Assembly: GCA_902797495.1 (NCBI GenBank)
Contig: CADBTH010000214.1
Coordinates: 1 to 21,948, forward strand
Direction: 5' to 3'
Length of the DNA stretch: 21,948 nt
Origin: an uncultured Ruminococcus sp.
Lineage (GTDB): Bacteria; Bacillota; Clostridia; Oscillospirales; CAG-272
The number at the start of each line of letters is the position of its first letter. Position 1 is the first letter of the stretch. A model generated the notes under the pieces. That model saw only the letters and a program-made list of their open reading frames with translations. It searched no databases and was not told the DNA's origin. Position numbers and translations under genes: made by a program. Of this stretch, positions 6,630-13,972 are shown piece after piece.

Positions 6630-7793
6630 TTATTCAAGCGCGTCAAGCCGCGCTTTGCAGGCTTTGAAGCGCTCCTCTCGGGTGAGGATATTGTCGTCGG
6701 TATCGAAAACGCGGCAGTAACATCCCAACGGAATGCTCTTTATAAATCCGAGCATAACTTTATACTTTCCCGTTCCCTTCTGAACATTTTTAAGCAGTTC
6801 TCCGTAAAGGTCGGTACCTATATCCGTTATCTGTTCCACACAGTCGAGCGCCAAGTTCAATTGGTCAACGGCGAGATGATCGACGCACATATTGATGAGG
6901 ATCTCAATCTTCAAAGCCAAAGGGTGGGAAAGGTCGATCTGCATTTTTTCTTTCCAATCCCAGTCCCATTTGAACAGTCTTTCAAATTCGAGCGCCGCTT
7001 TCATTGCGTCGTTCCATGCTTCAAGAGCTTCTGCTTTTCTCTCATTTCCGAACATAGAGACACCGGATGCAACCGCTATCAGCGCACAAACGTTATTCAG
7101 GGAGCACTTTTTAGCTTTCTCTCTCGTCAGCTTTTCAAACTCCTGATGATCCTCCTTCTGTCCCGCAATATAAAGCATTGCATCAAGTTTTGAAACGCCT
7201 TCTTCCGGAAGCTCGTTTGCATATAATTCCGCAGAATCCCAATCTTTTTTTAAAGTATAGTAGTAGGCAAGATAACAACGCACATAAGCCTGACGACTCG
7301 GATCTGTGTCCTTGCCCCTGACGCTCTGCGCCATTTTTACGCCTTCATTCCAAAGGCTTTCAAACTTTTCGTCTGAGACGGTAAAATCGCCTTTTCGCAG
7401 CTTGTCTATCAAATAGAAATAAAGGCTTTCCGCACATTCTGTTTTTACGGAATAGTTCAAAGGATACGCCTTTAAAAACTCCTTACGCACTTTATACAGG
7501 GTATACAAATAACCTTCTTTATCCAAAGGGTAATTATCGCTGTTAATATCTTTTATCGTCATTTCGAGCTTCTCCAGATCCTCCTTCTCGTTCGATCCCG
7601 CGCCGAGGAGGCAGTCGGCGGTGACTCCGAGCACGGAGGAAAGGGGCAGGAGCATGGAGACGTCGGGATAATACGCGTCGCACTCCCACTTTGATACGGA
7701 CTGCACGGAAACGCCGAGCGCGTCCGCGAGATCCGACTGCGAAATATCCGATTCATGTCTCAGCATTTTAAGCCTTTGTCCGAAACTTATCAT
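6630..7793 (-). CDS. XRE-family transcriptional regulator with helical (TPR-like) C-terminal domain
   Basis: A cytoplasmic DNA-binding protein of 387 residues. The N-terminal 60 residues are a clear helix-turn-helix: QRLKMLRHESDISQSDLADAL, then VSVQSVSKWECDAYYPDV, followed by LPLSSVLGVTADCLL. The remaining roughly 310 residues are alpha-helical and rich in Leu, Tyr and Trp, resembling the TPR-like sensor region of Clostridial XRE regulators. No enzymatic motif is seen. I prefer the ATG at 7793 (MISFGQRLKM) because AAAGGA lies about eight bases upstream; the in-frame ATG at 7811 has no ribosome binding site. The C-terminal coding part (about 6640-7560) looks AT-richer than neighbouring genes and than its own 5' end, which may mark a recombined region. 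Targets are unknown; a palindrome at its own promoter suggests autoregulation. Confidence 0.88.
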   Translation of the reverse strand: MISFGQRLKMLRHESDISQSDLADALGVSVQSVSKWECDAYYPDVSMLLPLSSVLGVTADCLLGAGSNEKEDLEKLEMTIKDINSDNYPLDKEGYLYTLYKVRKEFLKAYPLNYSVKTECAESLYFYLIDKLRKGDFTVSDEKFESLWNEGVKMAQSVRGKDTDPSRQAYVRCYLAYYYTLKKDWDSAELYANELPEEGVSKLDAMLYIAGQKEDHQEFEKLTREKAKKCSLNNVCALIAVASGVSMFGNERKAEALEAWNDAMKAALEFERLFKWDWDWKEKMQIDLSHPLALKIEILINMCVDHLAVDQLNLALDCVEQITDIGTDLYGELLKNVQKGTGKYKVMLGFIKSIPLGCYCRVFDTDDNILTREERFKACKARLDALE

Positions 7794-7824
7794 ATCTTGG
7801 ATTCCTTTCATGTTATTGATCTGA

Positions 7825-7847
7825 TAATAACGCGGCGCCGCTTATTA
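7825..7847. promoter_or_regulatory. Palindrome TAATAA-N11-TTATTA at the XRE transcription start (probable autoregulatory operator)
   Basis: TAATAA (7825-7830) and TTATTA (7842-7847) are exact inverted repeats around a GC-rich core that contains the palindrome GGCGCC. It lies immediately downstream of the -10 box, over the expected transcription start. That is a usual place for an XRE repressor to block its own promoter. Confidence 0.5.
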
Positions 7848-7854
7848 CACTCTC

Positions 7855-7883
7855 ATTGTAACAGGCGGCGCGTATTTTGTAAA
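7855..7883 (-). promoter_or_regulatory. Promoter of the XRE regulator gene
   Basis: On the minus strand TTTACA (7883-7878) is followed by 17 bases and TACAAT (7860-7855). Transcription would begin near 7848, about 55 bases before the chosen start codon. Confidence 0.65.
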
Positions 7884-7947
7884 CATAGTATTTGGCGAAT
7901 CGGACTTAAAGTGACAGGGATCGGTTGGTATATGAGCATTAGCAAAA

Positions 7948-8159
7948 GCGATATATCGCTTCCCTGCGTGCCGCGATTCGATATATTTGCCAATCGGGCA
8001 AATGCGATATACGCTCACCCTGTTCGCGTACGATAGAATATGAATTCCCGTTCTCGTCCCGCAGGACATATTGCATTCCGCAGGAATATATCGCGCTTTC
8101 TGCATATCGCGAATTCCGTAAGGAATTCATATCGCTGCGTGAGCGCTTCGCGCTCACGC
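7948..8159. repeat. Cluster of palindromic modules (composite intergenic repeat)
   Basis: The roughly 360-base gap between the XRE and acyltransferase genes is largely taken up by stacked palindromes. They are GCGATATATCGC (7948-7959), ATTTGCC-N5-GGCAAAT (7985-8003), GTCC-cgca-GGAC (8056-8067), ATTCC-gca-GGAAT (8075-8087), GAATTCC-gtaa-GGAATTC (8111-8128) and a 10-bp stem GCGTGAGCGC/GCGCTCACGC (8137-8159). The word CGATAT recurs at 7949, 7979 and 8005, and its complement ATATCG at 7953, 8088, 8104 and 8129. The two halves are thus mostly oriented against each other, as in a folded or miniature mobile repeat. The last hairpin spans the acyltransferase stop codon. Bases 7884-7947 show nothing I can name. 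Confidence 0.65.
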
Positions 8160-9425
8160 CAGTCCCGGAGGACACGGTCTTCCCTTTTCGGCGCGGTCGT
8201 GCTGATAGAGTTCTTCCGTGGCGAGCGCCATTTTGGTGACTGCGAAGTCGCAGTCGTGCGGGTAGATATACCAGGTGTCTTCAAGTGTGTTGAGGTCGAC
8301 ACAGTCGCCGTGCTTACCGAGATATTCGTACTCGATATGGCACGAATAGAGGCTCGGGACGGACTTTATCATCTCGAACGGGTCGCCGTCGACGTCGGTG
8401 CCGCGGACGGTGAAGCCGTTCATATCGTGCGTCATCGTTCCCTCTCCGAGTCTGATAAAGCGCTTCGCGTTGGGAAGGCTGTCGACGGTGACCGGCATCT
8501 CGCCGGTAGAATAAGTTCCCGCTTCGACCTCGCGTCTGACGTTCGCCCGCTCCCACTCGTACCAGTCGGGGATATGAGAGAACTCCGTCACTCCGTCGTC
8601 GCCGGATAGTTCTCCGAGCTCGGACATCGTCCAGCTCTTACCGCAGGAGTTGCATATGAGCTTCGCGCCTTCCGAGGTCATCCTGTATTCTTTTCCGCAG
8701 GCGGCGCACTGATACAGCACCTTATGGAGCCCTTCGGCGCGACCTTTGTACGGCGTTTTTATTCCGCGCTCCTTCTGCCATGCGAAGTCGTCGTACTGAA
8801 ACGCCTCGACGAGTTTTGCGTTTATCTCGTCGACGCTCGCCGTCTTCAGCTCGTCGGGAGTATAGAGAAGCGTGAACTCCGCCTCCGTCGGCTTGACCCC
8901 TCTGTCGTGCAGATTCCAGAATGGGGAGTTGACGTGGTGTCCGTGGCAGATAAAAGTGACGACGGGGACATTCAGCATCTTGCAGAGTCTGCCGAGGGAG
9001 GAAGGCAATACCGCCGTCGTTCCGCAGAGCGAATATCTCGCCTCGGGGTAGACCATGGCGACGTCGCCGTTCTTGACGACCTCGGCCAGCTGTTTTACGA
9101 GCGTTATATCGTTCGTGAACTTTCTCTTGCAGATGCCGCCCACGTTGCGGAGAAGCCGTTCTCTGTGTATGAAGCCGTCTATCGCGACGACGTAGTTTGC
9201 CCTCGCCGGAAAGATTGCGCACGTCGCCGCCTTGAAGTCCATGAAGGCGTTGTGGTTGCAGAGCATCAGATACGGCGGCTTCAGCCCTTCCGTTCCGTTC
9301 TTCGTGATCTTCAGCCCGTGGCGTTTTACGTCCGGCGCGCAGAGGATATACGTCAGCGGCCTGAGATACCACTTCGTTCTGACCGGAGGCGCTTTCATAT
9401 CGAATCTTTTGAATTCTTTTTTCAT
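8154..9425 (-). CDS. PlsC-type lysophospholipid acyltransferase family protein with zinc ribbon
   Basis: A 423-residue protein. The first part (about 20-215) is a PlsC-like acyltransferase that would transfer an acyl chain to a lysophospholipid or related acceptor. The HX4D catalytic motif reads NHNAFMD (His58, Asp63), and YPEAR at 126-130 takes the place of the usual EGTR block. A four-cysteine zinc ribbon follows at about 240-261 (CAAC, then CNSC), and the rest (about 270-423) is a soluble domain I do not recognise, rich in Trp, Tyr and acidic residues. PlsC enzymes are usually about 240 residues, so the ribbon and C domain are additions. The frame also opens at a GTG at 9437; I prefer the ATG at 9425. 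The stop lies inside the palindromic hairpin at 8137-8159. It has its own promoter. Confidence 0.85.
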   Translation of the reverse strand: MKKEFKRFDMKAPPVRTKWYLRPLTYILCAPDVKRHGLKITKNGTEGLKPPYLMLCNHNAFMDFKAATCAIFPARANYVVAIDGFIHRERLLRNVGGICKRKFTNDITLVKQLAEVVKNGDVAMVYPEARYSLCGTTAVLPSSLGRLCKMLNVPVVTFICHGHHVNSPFWNLHDRGVKPTEAEFTLLYTPDELKTASVDEINAKLVEAFQYDDFAWQKERGIKTPYKGRAEGLHKVLYQCAACGKEYRMTSEGAKLICNSCGKSWTMSELGELSGDDGVTEFSHIPDWYEWERANVRREVEAGTYSTGEMPVTVDSLPNAKRFIRLGEGTMTHDMNGFTVRGTDVDGDPFEMIKSVPSLYSCHIEYEYLGKHGDCVDLNTLEDTWYIYPHDCDFAVTKMALATEELYQHDRAEKGRPCPPGLA

Positions 9426-9456
9426 AATAATTCTCACAAATAAAACTGATACTATT

Positions 9457-9485
9457 AATTTACCACAGCAGGCATTTTATGTCAA
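9457..9485 (-). promoter_or_regulatory. Promoter of the acyltransferase gene
   Basis: On the minus strand a perfect TTGACA (9485-9480) is followed by 17 bases and TAAATT (9462-9457). Transcription would start near 9450, about 25 bases before the ATG at 9425. Confidence 0.72.
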
Positions 9486-9510
9486 CTTTAAATAAAAATA
9501 AGAAAAAGGG

Positions 9511-9539
9511 TTGAAAATGAGGAAAAGATGTGATATAGT
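9511..9539 (+). promoter_or_regulatory. Promoter of the riboswitch-transporter-SDR operon
   Basis: TTGAAA (9511-9516) and TATAGT (9534-9539) are separated by 17 bases. Transcription would start near 9546, shortly before the riboswitch. It is divergent from the acyltransferase promoter. Confidence 0.72.
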
Positions 9540-9558
9540 TATTTGCGTACAATTGAAT

Positions 9559-9592
9559 AGGTGTTCTTGATAACCACCTTAAAAACAAGGAG
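9559..9592 (+). promoter_or_regulatory. preQ1-I type riboswitch overlapping the ribosome binding site
   Basis: The leader can fold as the small H-type pseudoknot of preQ1-I riboswitches. P1 is AGGTG (9559-9563) with CACCT (9575-9579). The loop starts TTC, and TTG (9567-9569) pairs with CAA (9586-9588) after an A-rich linker. C9574, directly before the 3' strand of P1, corresponds to the cytosine that pairs with preQ1. The tail ACAAGGAG contains the ribosome binding site, nine bases before ATG, so binding would hide it and shut translation, as in the Thermoanaerobacter tengcongensis example. The downstream gene is a queuosine-precursor transporter, which agrees with the ligand. The A-rich linker is a little shorter than in the best-known examples. 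Confidence 0.75.
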
Positions 9593-9601
9593 AAATTTAA
9601 A

Positions 9602-10324
9602 ATGAAAAAAGCGTTTTCCGAATTCCGTGATCTGTTGCGAAACGTTCCGCCGCTTGTTGCCGCGATGCTCATCCTCTCAATTGTCGGGATGAACCTTTTA
9701 GCAAACAAGAGCATCGACACCGGCGTCGACTGGCTCGCACTCGATTGCGGTATTTTGTTTTCATGGCTCACGTTCCTCTGTATGGATATAATGACGCACT
9801 GTTACGGCCCGCGCGCGGCAACGGTCATGTCGATAGTTGCGCTCGCGCTGAACCTTGCCGTCGCGCTGATCTTCTTTATCGCCGGTCACATCCCCGGAGT
9901 CTGGGGCGAGAGCTTCGTCGACGGATCGGAGGCTGTGATAAATACGGCTCTCGACAATACGTTCAGCGGAACGTGGTTCATCATCCTCGGCAGTTCGATA
10001 GCTTTCGCCGCCTCCGCGGCAATAAACAATTTTCTGAACTACGGTATCGGAAAGCTGCTGAAAAAGAAAGAGGGCTTCGGGGTATTCGCCGCGCGCTCTT
10101 ATATATCGACTTTTATCGCTCAGTTTGCGGACAATATGATCTTTGCGCTCCTCGTAAGCCGTTTATTCTTCGGCTGGACGCTTCTGCAGTGCTTCACCTG
10201 CGCTCTGACCGGCGCCGTGATGGAACTGCTGTTTGAGATATTCTTCTCTCCCATCGGATACAAGGTATCGAAGAGAATTATGAAAGGAAAAACGGGCGGC
10301 GCGCCCGTTGAAACTGAAGCATGA
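9602..10324 (+). CDS. VUT-family queuosine precursor transporter (YhhQ/QPTR-like)
   Basis: An integral membrane protein of 240 residues with about six hydrophobic segments. It belongs by eye to the Vut_1/COG1738 family, whose characterised members import queuosine precursors (preQ0, preQ1 or related bases). Family-typical features are the MDIMTHCYGPRAA loop after segment 2 and the SAAINNFLNYGI, then SYISTFIAQFADNMIFALL, region in the second half. The ATG follows AAGGAG by nine bases, and that site is embedded in a preQ1-I-type riboswitch, so precursor abundance should repress it. Its stop overlaps the start of the SDR gene (ATGA), so the two are translationally coupled. Which precursor is carried cannot be read from the sequence. 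Confidence 0.88.
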   Translation: MKKAFSEFRDLLRNVPPLVAAMLILSIVGMNLLANKSIDTGVDWLALDCGILFSWLTFLCMDIMTHCYGPRAATVMSIVALALNLAVALIFFIAGHIPGVWGESFVDGSEAVINTALDNTFSGTWFIILGSSIAFAASAAINNFLNYGIGKLLKKKEGFGVFAARSYISTFIAQFADNMIFALLVSRLFFGWTLLQCFTCALTGAVMELLFEIFFSPIGYKVSKRIMKGKTGGAPVETEA

Positions 10325-10968
10325 ACGTAGTGATCAGCGGAACGTCGGAAGGAATAGGACGCGCGATCGCCGAGGTGTTCATAGAACACGGCGACCGGGT
10401 TTTCGGTTTTGACATTAACGGACCGACGATCACGTCTCCACTTTACAGTCATTTTATCCACGACATAAGACGAAAAGATTTTCCCGACGTTCCTGAGCCT
10501 CATATACTCATAAACAACGCCGGAACGCTGGACGAGGAGGATGCGATCGACGTCAACCTCAAAGGGACGATCAACTTTACGGAACACTTTGAAAACTGCT
10601 CTTCCCTTCGATCCGTTCTGTTTATCGCCTCAGCATCCGCGAGAAACGGCGCCGAATTTCCTTATTATGCCGCGAGCAAGGCGGGAGTCGTCGGCTTCAT
10701 GAAAAACCTTGCGCTCTCGCTCGCGCCTCGCGGCGTGACGGTCAACAGCATATCCCCCGGCGGAGTCGTGACGTCCTCAAACCGCCACATTCTCGAGAAA
10801 AAAGAGCTTTACGACGCCGTGATCGCCGAGACTCTGCTCGGTAAATGGGCTCATCCCGTCGAGATCGCCGACCTCGCCTATTTTATTACGGTCACAAACC
10901 GCTCGATAACCGGCGAGGACATTCTTATCGACAACGGCGAAATGCTGAAATCGAATTTTATATGGTGA
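10321..10968 (+). CDS. Short-chain dehydrogenase/reductase (SDR) coupled to the transporter
   Basis: A 215-residue NAD(P)-dependent oxidoreductase of the classical SDR family, somewhat shorter than the usual 240-260. It has the nucleotide-binding motif GTSEGIG at 7-13, NNAG at 65-68, the catalytic serine region SASA at about 104-107, and YYAASK with Tyr116 and Lys120. SPGGV after strand six is also typical. Asp31 at the end of strand two (FGFDING) would favour NAD over NADP. It overlaps the transporter stop by four bases, so it should be made with it under riboswitch control. No queuosine-pathway step is known to me to need such an SDR, so the substrate is open. A bidirectional terminator follows. 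Confidence 0.88.
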   Translation: MNVVISGTSEGIGRAIAEVFIEHGDRVFGFDINGPTITSPLYSHFIHDIRRKDFPDVPEPHILINNAGTLDEEDAIDVNLKGTINFTEHFENCSSLRSVLFIASASARNGAEFPYYAASKAGVVGFMKNLALSLAPRGVTVNSISPGGVVTSSNRHILEKKELYDAVIAETLLGKWAHPVEIADLAYFITVTNRSITGEDILIDNGEMLKSNFIW

Positions 10969-10990
10969 TCTAAGACTGTTATTACAAAAA

Positions 10991-11041
10991 AAGAGCCCCG
11001 ATGGCGGATGATCCGTCATCGGGGCTCTTCGGTTTCTTTTT
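10991..11041. terminator. Bidirectional intrinsic terminator between the SDR and the envelope operon
   Basis: AAGAGCCCCGATG (10991-11003) pairs perfectly with CATCGGGGCTCTT (11017-11029), and the loop can pair further (GGA with TCC). A T-rich tract follows on the plus strand (11032-11042), and seven T follow on the minus strand. It can end both the SDR operon and the convergent five-gene envelope operon. Confidence 0.9.
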
Positions 11042-11050
11042 TTCGGCGTT

Positions 11051-11539
11051 TTACGCCCAGGGGTCCTCGGACGCGGGGACTCTGATATCGGGCAGGAGGA
11101 AATTCTCCCACAGATACCAGACGTCGCCTTTCGCGCGCCTGAGCTGCACCTGCCTCGGAGTATCCGCGCCGCTCGACTTTATCCAGAGCGTGGCGTATCC
11201 TTCGTTCTGATAGGAATACGGGTTCTCCTCGACCGTTATCGTGTAGGGGCGCGAGGGCTCGTAGTTGTTTTCAGGCGACGTTCCGGCGAAATACGAGCGC
11301 GGAACGTACGCTTTTCCGACGAGTCTGTCGCGCAAGAACTGCTTTTCAAAGGGGGAAAGCGGTCTCGGGCCTTTGAGGAAGTCCAGCATCTCGCAGGTCT
11401 CATCCGGGCTCGCCTCATAGTGGCAAAGCACCGCCGCAGTCAGCGCCGCTGTCGCGAACGGATCGGTCAGCGCCGCCTCGGGCATCGCGCGCAGTTCTTC
11501 TGTGTTTTCGGGAAGTTTATCGAATGTAAAAGTTTTCAT
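11051..11539 (-). CDS. Small conserved protein resembling DUF6935, last gene of the envelope operon
   Basis: A 162-residue soluble protein with no signal peptide or membrane segment. Recognisable stretches are MKTFTFDKLPENTEELRAMP, AALTDPFATAALTAAVL, FLKGPRPLSPFEKQFLRDRL, YVPRSYFAGTSPENNY and the C-terminal DIRVPASEDPWA. I recall this set as DUF6935, a family found mostly in gut Clostridia, but have not confirmed it. No catalytic motif is visible. The ATG at 11539 follows GAGGAG by five bases; an in-frame TTG at 11557 lies further upstream and is less likely. It starts 21 bases after the TPM gene and ends near a bidirectional terminator. Its place suggests a role with the SPFH/TPM proteins. 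Confidence 0.78.
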   Translation of the reverse strand: MKTFTFDKLPENTEELRAMPEAALTDPFATAALTAAVLCHYEASPDETCEMLDFLKGPRPLSPFEKQFLRDRLVGKAYVPRSYFAGTSPENNYEPSRPYTITVEENPYSYQNEGYATLWIKSSGADTPRQVQLRRAKGDVWYLWENFLLPDIRVPASEDPWA

Positions 11540-11560
11540 AAACACTCCTCTATTCAATGA

Positions 11561-12850
11561 TCAAAATCTTGTGCTGTTATGGCTGACGCCTCCTGAGGAA
11601 ACATGGAATCCTCCTCCGCCTCCTCCGCTTCTCGAATCGTTCTGAGGCCTTGCGGTTTTCGTTACGTGTGAATACAGGAACAGGTCTCGGCTGTCTCTCA
11701 GTTCAAAGCTTCCGGGCACTACGTAGTCCGCAGCCTGATTCTTGCGCGTTACGCTCTTGAGCTTGCCCTTCATCGTGAACGTCGAGATCGCGCCGATCAC
11801 AGTGCCGATCAGAGTCGCTATAACGCCTTTTTTGACTGGGTGAAATCCCAGTGACTCCTGATACTTTTCGAGATATCTGCGCTCAGCTTCGATGCACAGT
11901 CTTATCGCGCTGTAATAATTGTTCGAATTCAGATCATATTTATAATCAGGATCAAACTCATTTTTGACGTCTTGAGTATCTTCGTACGCGAGTTTACCGC
12001 ACAGGGATAACATCGTTGAAGGGGTATTTGACCCGTCAATTATTATAACTGTCAATATTCCGTCTCTTTCTTCCCCTGTTCCGTATCCCCTGTTATCGTA
12101 GTACATTGTCTCGAAGGAATCGTCGTCCATATCTACTGCTGACGTCGCAATTACTACGTCACAGCCGAACTCTTCGCTCAGTGACTTCAGCTCGTCTCTG
12201 ATCCTTCCGGTTTCATCATCGCTGAGAACTTTAGCATGATCATAGAAGTATACTTTGCCTTCGTCTTCAGCAAACAGTTCTTCTTCTGTCGGTATTACGC
12301 TTGATTCTTTCGCTTTAAAAAACTGTTCCTCGGCGTCAATGCATGCGGAAACAGCGCCGGAAATATTTCCCTCGTTGAGATACGGTCCTGCGGAATCGAC
12401 AAGTTTTTCAATATCTTCGTCGCCGAACTCCCCGTCCATATCGCCGTTGGTACAAACGCATATGTTATTCTCAAACGGTTCTCCCGTCCTCATGAGAACA
12501 AGGATACCGTTTTTGTCTTCGCCGTATCCGCGGCCGTTCGAGTCATAATAGTTTTCGGCTATCCCCTGAAGATAAAACGGAGATTCCGCGTCGACTTCGA
12601 CTCCGTACTCTTCAGCGAGCGAGGCGGCTGAGTCGCCGTCTGTGATGAGAATCAGAAGATCCTCGTTTCTCTCTTCGCTCATTTCCTTCAGCACTACGTC
12701 GTATTTGAATACGTCATAGTCCTCGAGAAGACCCGACTTATCAATGACGTAAACGTTGTCACCGTCCTCTGCAAAGACCGCGACGGACGAGACGAAGACG
12801 AGTCCCGAGAGAAGGCATAATGCAATTAAGAATGATAACAGTTTCTTCAT
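11561..12850 (-). CDS. Secreted, membrane-anchored protein with two tandem TPM domains (YdjH-like)
   Basis: A 429-residue protein with a signal peptide (about 1-27). Two repeats of the TPM (YgcG/TLP18.3) fold lie outside the membrane, about 33-180 and 199-330. They are shown by the matching motifs YYDSNGRGYGEDKNGIL (101-117) and YYDNRGYGTGEERDGIL (250-266), each followed by hydrophobic strands. A membrane segment at about 342-358 leads to a cytoplasmic tail ending in GGGGGGFHVSSGG, a typical TPM-protein C terminus. Bacillus subtilis YdjH is the nearest characterised type and acts with YdjG and YdjI at the membrane; most family members carry a single TPM domain. The ATG lies four bases after the stop of the zinc-ribbon gene, with GGGGGTGA as ribosome binding site. 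Confidence 0.86.
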   Translation of the reverse strand: MKKLLSFLIALCLLSGLVFVSSVAVFAEDGDNVYVIDKSGLLEDYDVFKYDVVLKEMSEERNEDLLILITDGDSAASLAEEYGVEVDAESPFYLQGIAENYYDSNGRGYGEDKNGILVLMRTGEPFENNICVCTNGDMDGEFGDEDIEKLVDSAGPYLNEGNISGAVSACIDAEEQFFKAKESSVIPTEEELFAEDEGKVYFYDHAKVLSDDETGRIRDELKSLSEEFGCDVVIATSAVDMDDDSFETMYYDNRGYGTGEERDGILTVIIIDGSNTPSTMLSLCGKLAYEDTQDVKNEFDPDYKYDLNSNNYYSAIRLCIEAERRYLEKYQESLGFHPVKKGVIATLIGTVIGAISTFTMKGKLKSVTRKNQAADYVVPGSFELRDSRDLFLYSHVTKTARPQNDSRSGGGGGGFHVSSGGVSHNSTRF

Positions 12851-12854
12851 GCCG

Positions 12855-13949
12855 TCACCCCCTCATCTTCCACCACAGATAAAGCAAGGCGAAGATCACC
12901 GCCGCGACGCCGATACCGACCCCGAGGAGCCACTTCCAGAACAGTCCCTTGTCCATCGGCAGGTCGCCGACGAATTTACCGGTCTGTCCGTTCATCGCAA
13001 ATCTGTAGTTCTGACCGTTCCACGTCGTGTTGAGTATCCAAACGGGATAGAGCGCGTACTTGGCTTTACCGTTCGAGAGATTTATGTTGCTGTTTTCGGC
13101 ATAGACTCCCGAGTATCCCGTGACTGTGGAGAGAAACGCGTCTTCAGTGCTCTTTTTTACCCTCTGGTTGACGCGGTCAACGCTCTGTTCGGCGGTGACG
13201 TCGTATTTGTCGGCGAGGTAACCCGCGAGGTACGCCGTCTGAAAGTCGACCGCTTCGCTGAAGTCAAAAGGCTCGATCGACTCCATCAGCTCGTCTTCCA
13301 TTTTAGACGAGCCGTCGACGGGTACGTGCGAGAACGACACTCTGCCTTCCCTGATGAGAGAGTAATACGAAGTCTCGGTGTAGATGTACCTGCTGTCGCT
13401 CCACGATCTCGATCTCGTTCCCTTGTATCTGATGCTCGCATCGGAATCCGCGTCGAAGAGCCAGAACGGAACGTACAGACCTTTGATCTCGTCTATGTGA
13501 TTCTGATCCTTGAAGATCTTCGGTAGGAGTCTCTTCCCTTTGAGATGCTCGGTAAGTCCGCGCTTCGCCGCTTCCTTGTCGAGTTTGAACGGGATTATGA
13601 GGTCGGGCTTCAGTTCGCCTCTGAACTGACCCATGAGAACTACGGGGTTGCCGCAGTAGGGACAGGTCGTCGCCGCGAGAGTTTCGTCGCCGACGATCTC
13701 GCCGCCGCACGACTTGCACGCGTAGACCCTCATTCCGTCCGTTTCGCCGCTCTGCCACTCGTCGCCCGCCTCGACGTCCCATTTCATGTCGTCCGGGGCG
13801 TCGTGGTTCAGCTCTTCGTCGTACTGCTGCAGGGTCTCGACGTCGAACTCCGTGTCGCAGAAGGGACATTTCATTTTCTGAAGTGTGCTGTCGAACGTTA
13901 TGGCTCCGCCGCAGCACGGGCATTTATATTCAAGTTGTTGTGATGCCAT
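12855..13949 (-). CDS. Membrane protein with TFIIB-like zinc ribbons (YdjG-like)
   Basis: A 364-residue protein beginning with two zinc ribbons: CPCC (10-13) with CPFC (28-31), and CKSC (78-81) with CPYC (96-99). A long soluble domain follows (about 105-330), including IIPFKLDKEAAK, GLYVPFWLFDA and YALYPVWILNTTW. It ends with a single membrane segment at about 339-360 and a short KMRG tail. This is the layout of the family often mislabelled as PriA-like helicase or TFIIB zinc ribbon protein; it contains no helicase motifs. B. subtilis YdjG is of this kind and helps recruit PspA to the membrane. The start has GGAGGTTGTA upstream. It lies 23 bases after the lipoprotein gene and four bases before the TPM gene. 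Confidence 0.86.
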   Translation of the reverse strand: MASQQLEYKCPCCGGAITFDSTLQKMKCPFCDTEFDVETLQQYDEELNHDAPDDMKWDVEAGDEWQSGETDGMRVYACKSCGGEIVGDETLAATTCPYCGNPVVLMGQFRGELKPDLIIPFKLDKEAAKRGLTEHLKGKRLLPKIFKDQNHIDEIKGLYVPFWLFDADSDASIRYKGTRSRSWSDSRYIYTETSYYSLIREGRVSFSHVPVDGSSKMEDELMESIEPFDFSEAVDFQTAYLAGYLADKYDVTAEQSVDRVNQRVKKSTEDAFLSTVTGYSGVYAENSNINLSNGKAKYALYPVWILNTTWNGQNYRFAMNGQTGKFVGDLPMDKGLFWKWLLGVGIGVAAVIFALLYLWWKMRG

Positions 13950-13972
13950 TACAACCTCCGTGATCGCAGGTA

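Noticed and set aside
7948..8159. CRISPR array
   Set aside because: The repeated words are short, unevenly spaced and in both orientations; there are no equal-length repeats and spacers and no cas genes.
8137..8159. Intrinsic terminator of the acyltransferase gene
   Set aside because: The stem is strong but is not followed by a T-run on the minus strand, and it contains the stop codon; it is better seen as part of the palindromic repeat.
12855..13949. PriA-like DNA helicase
   Set aside because: The family often carries this label because of its zinc ribbons, but there are no Walker or helicase motifs and it ends in a membrane segment.
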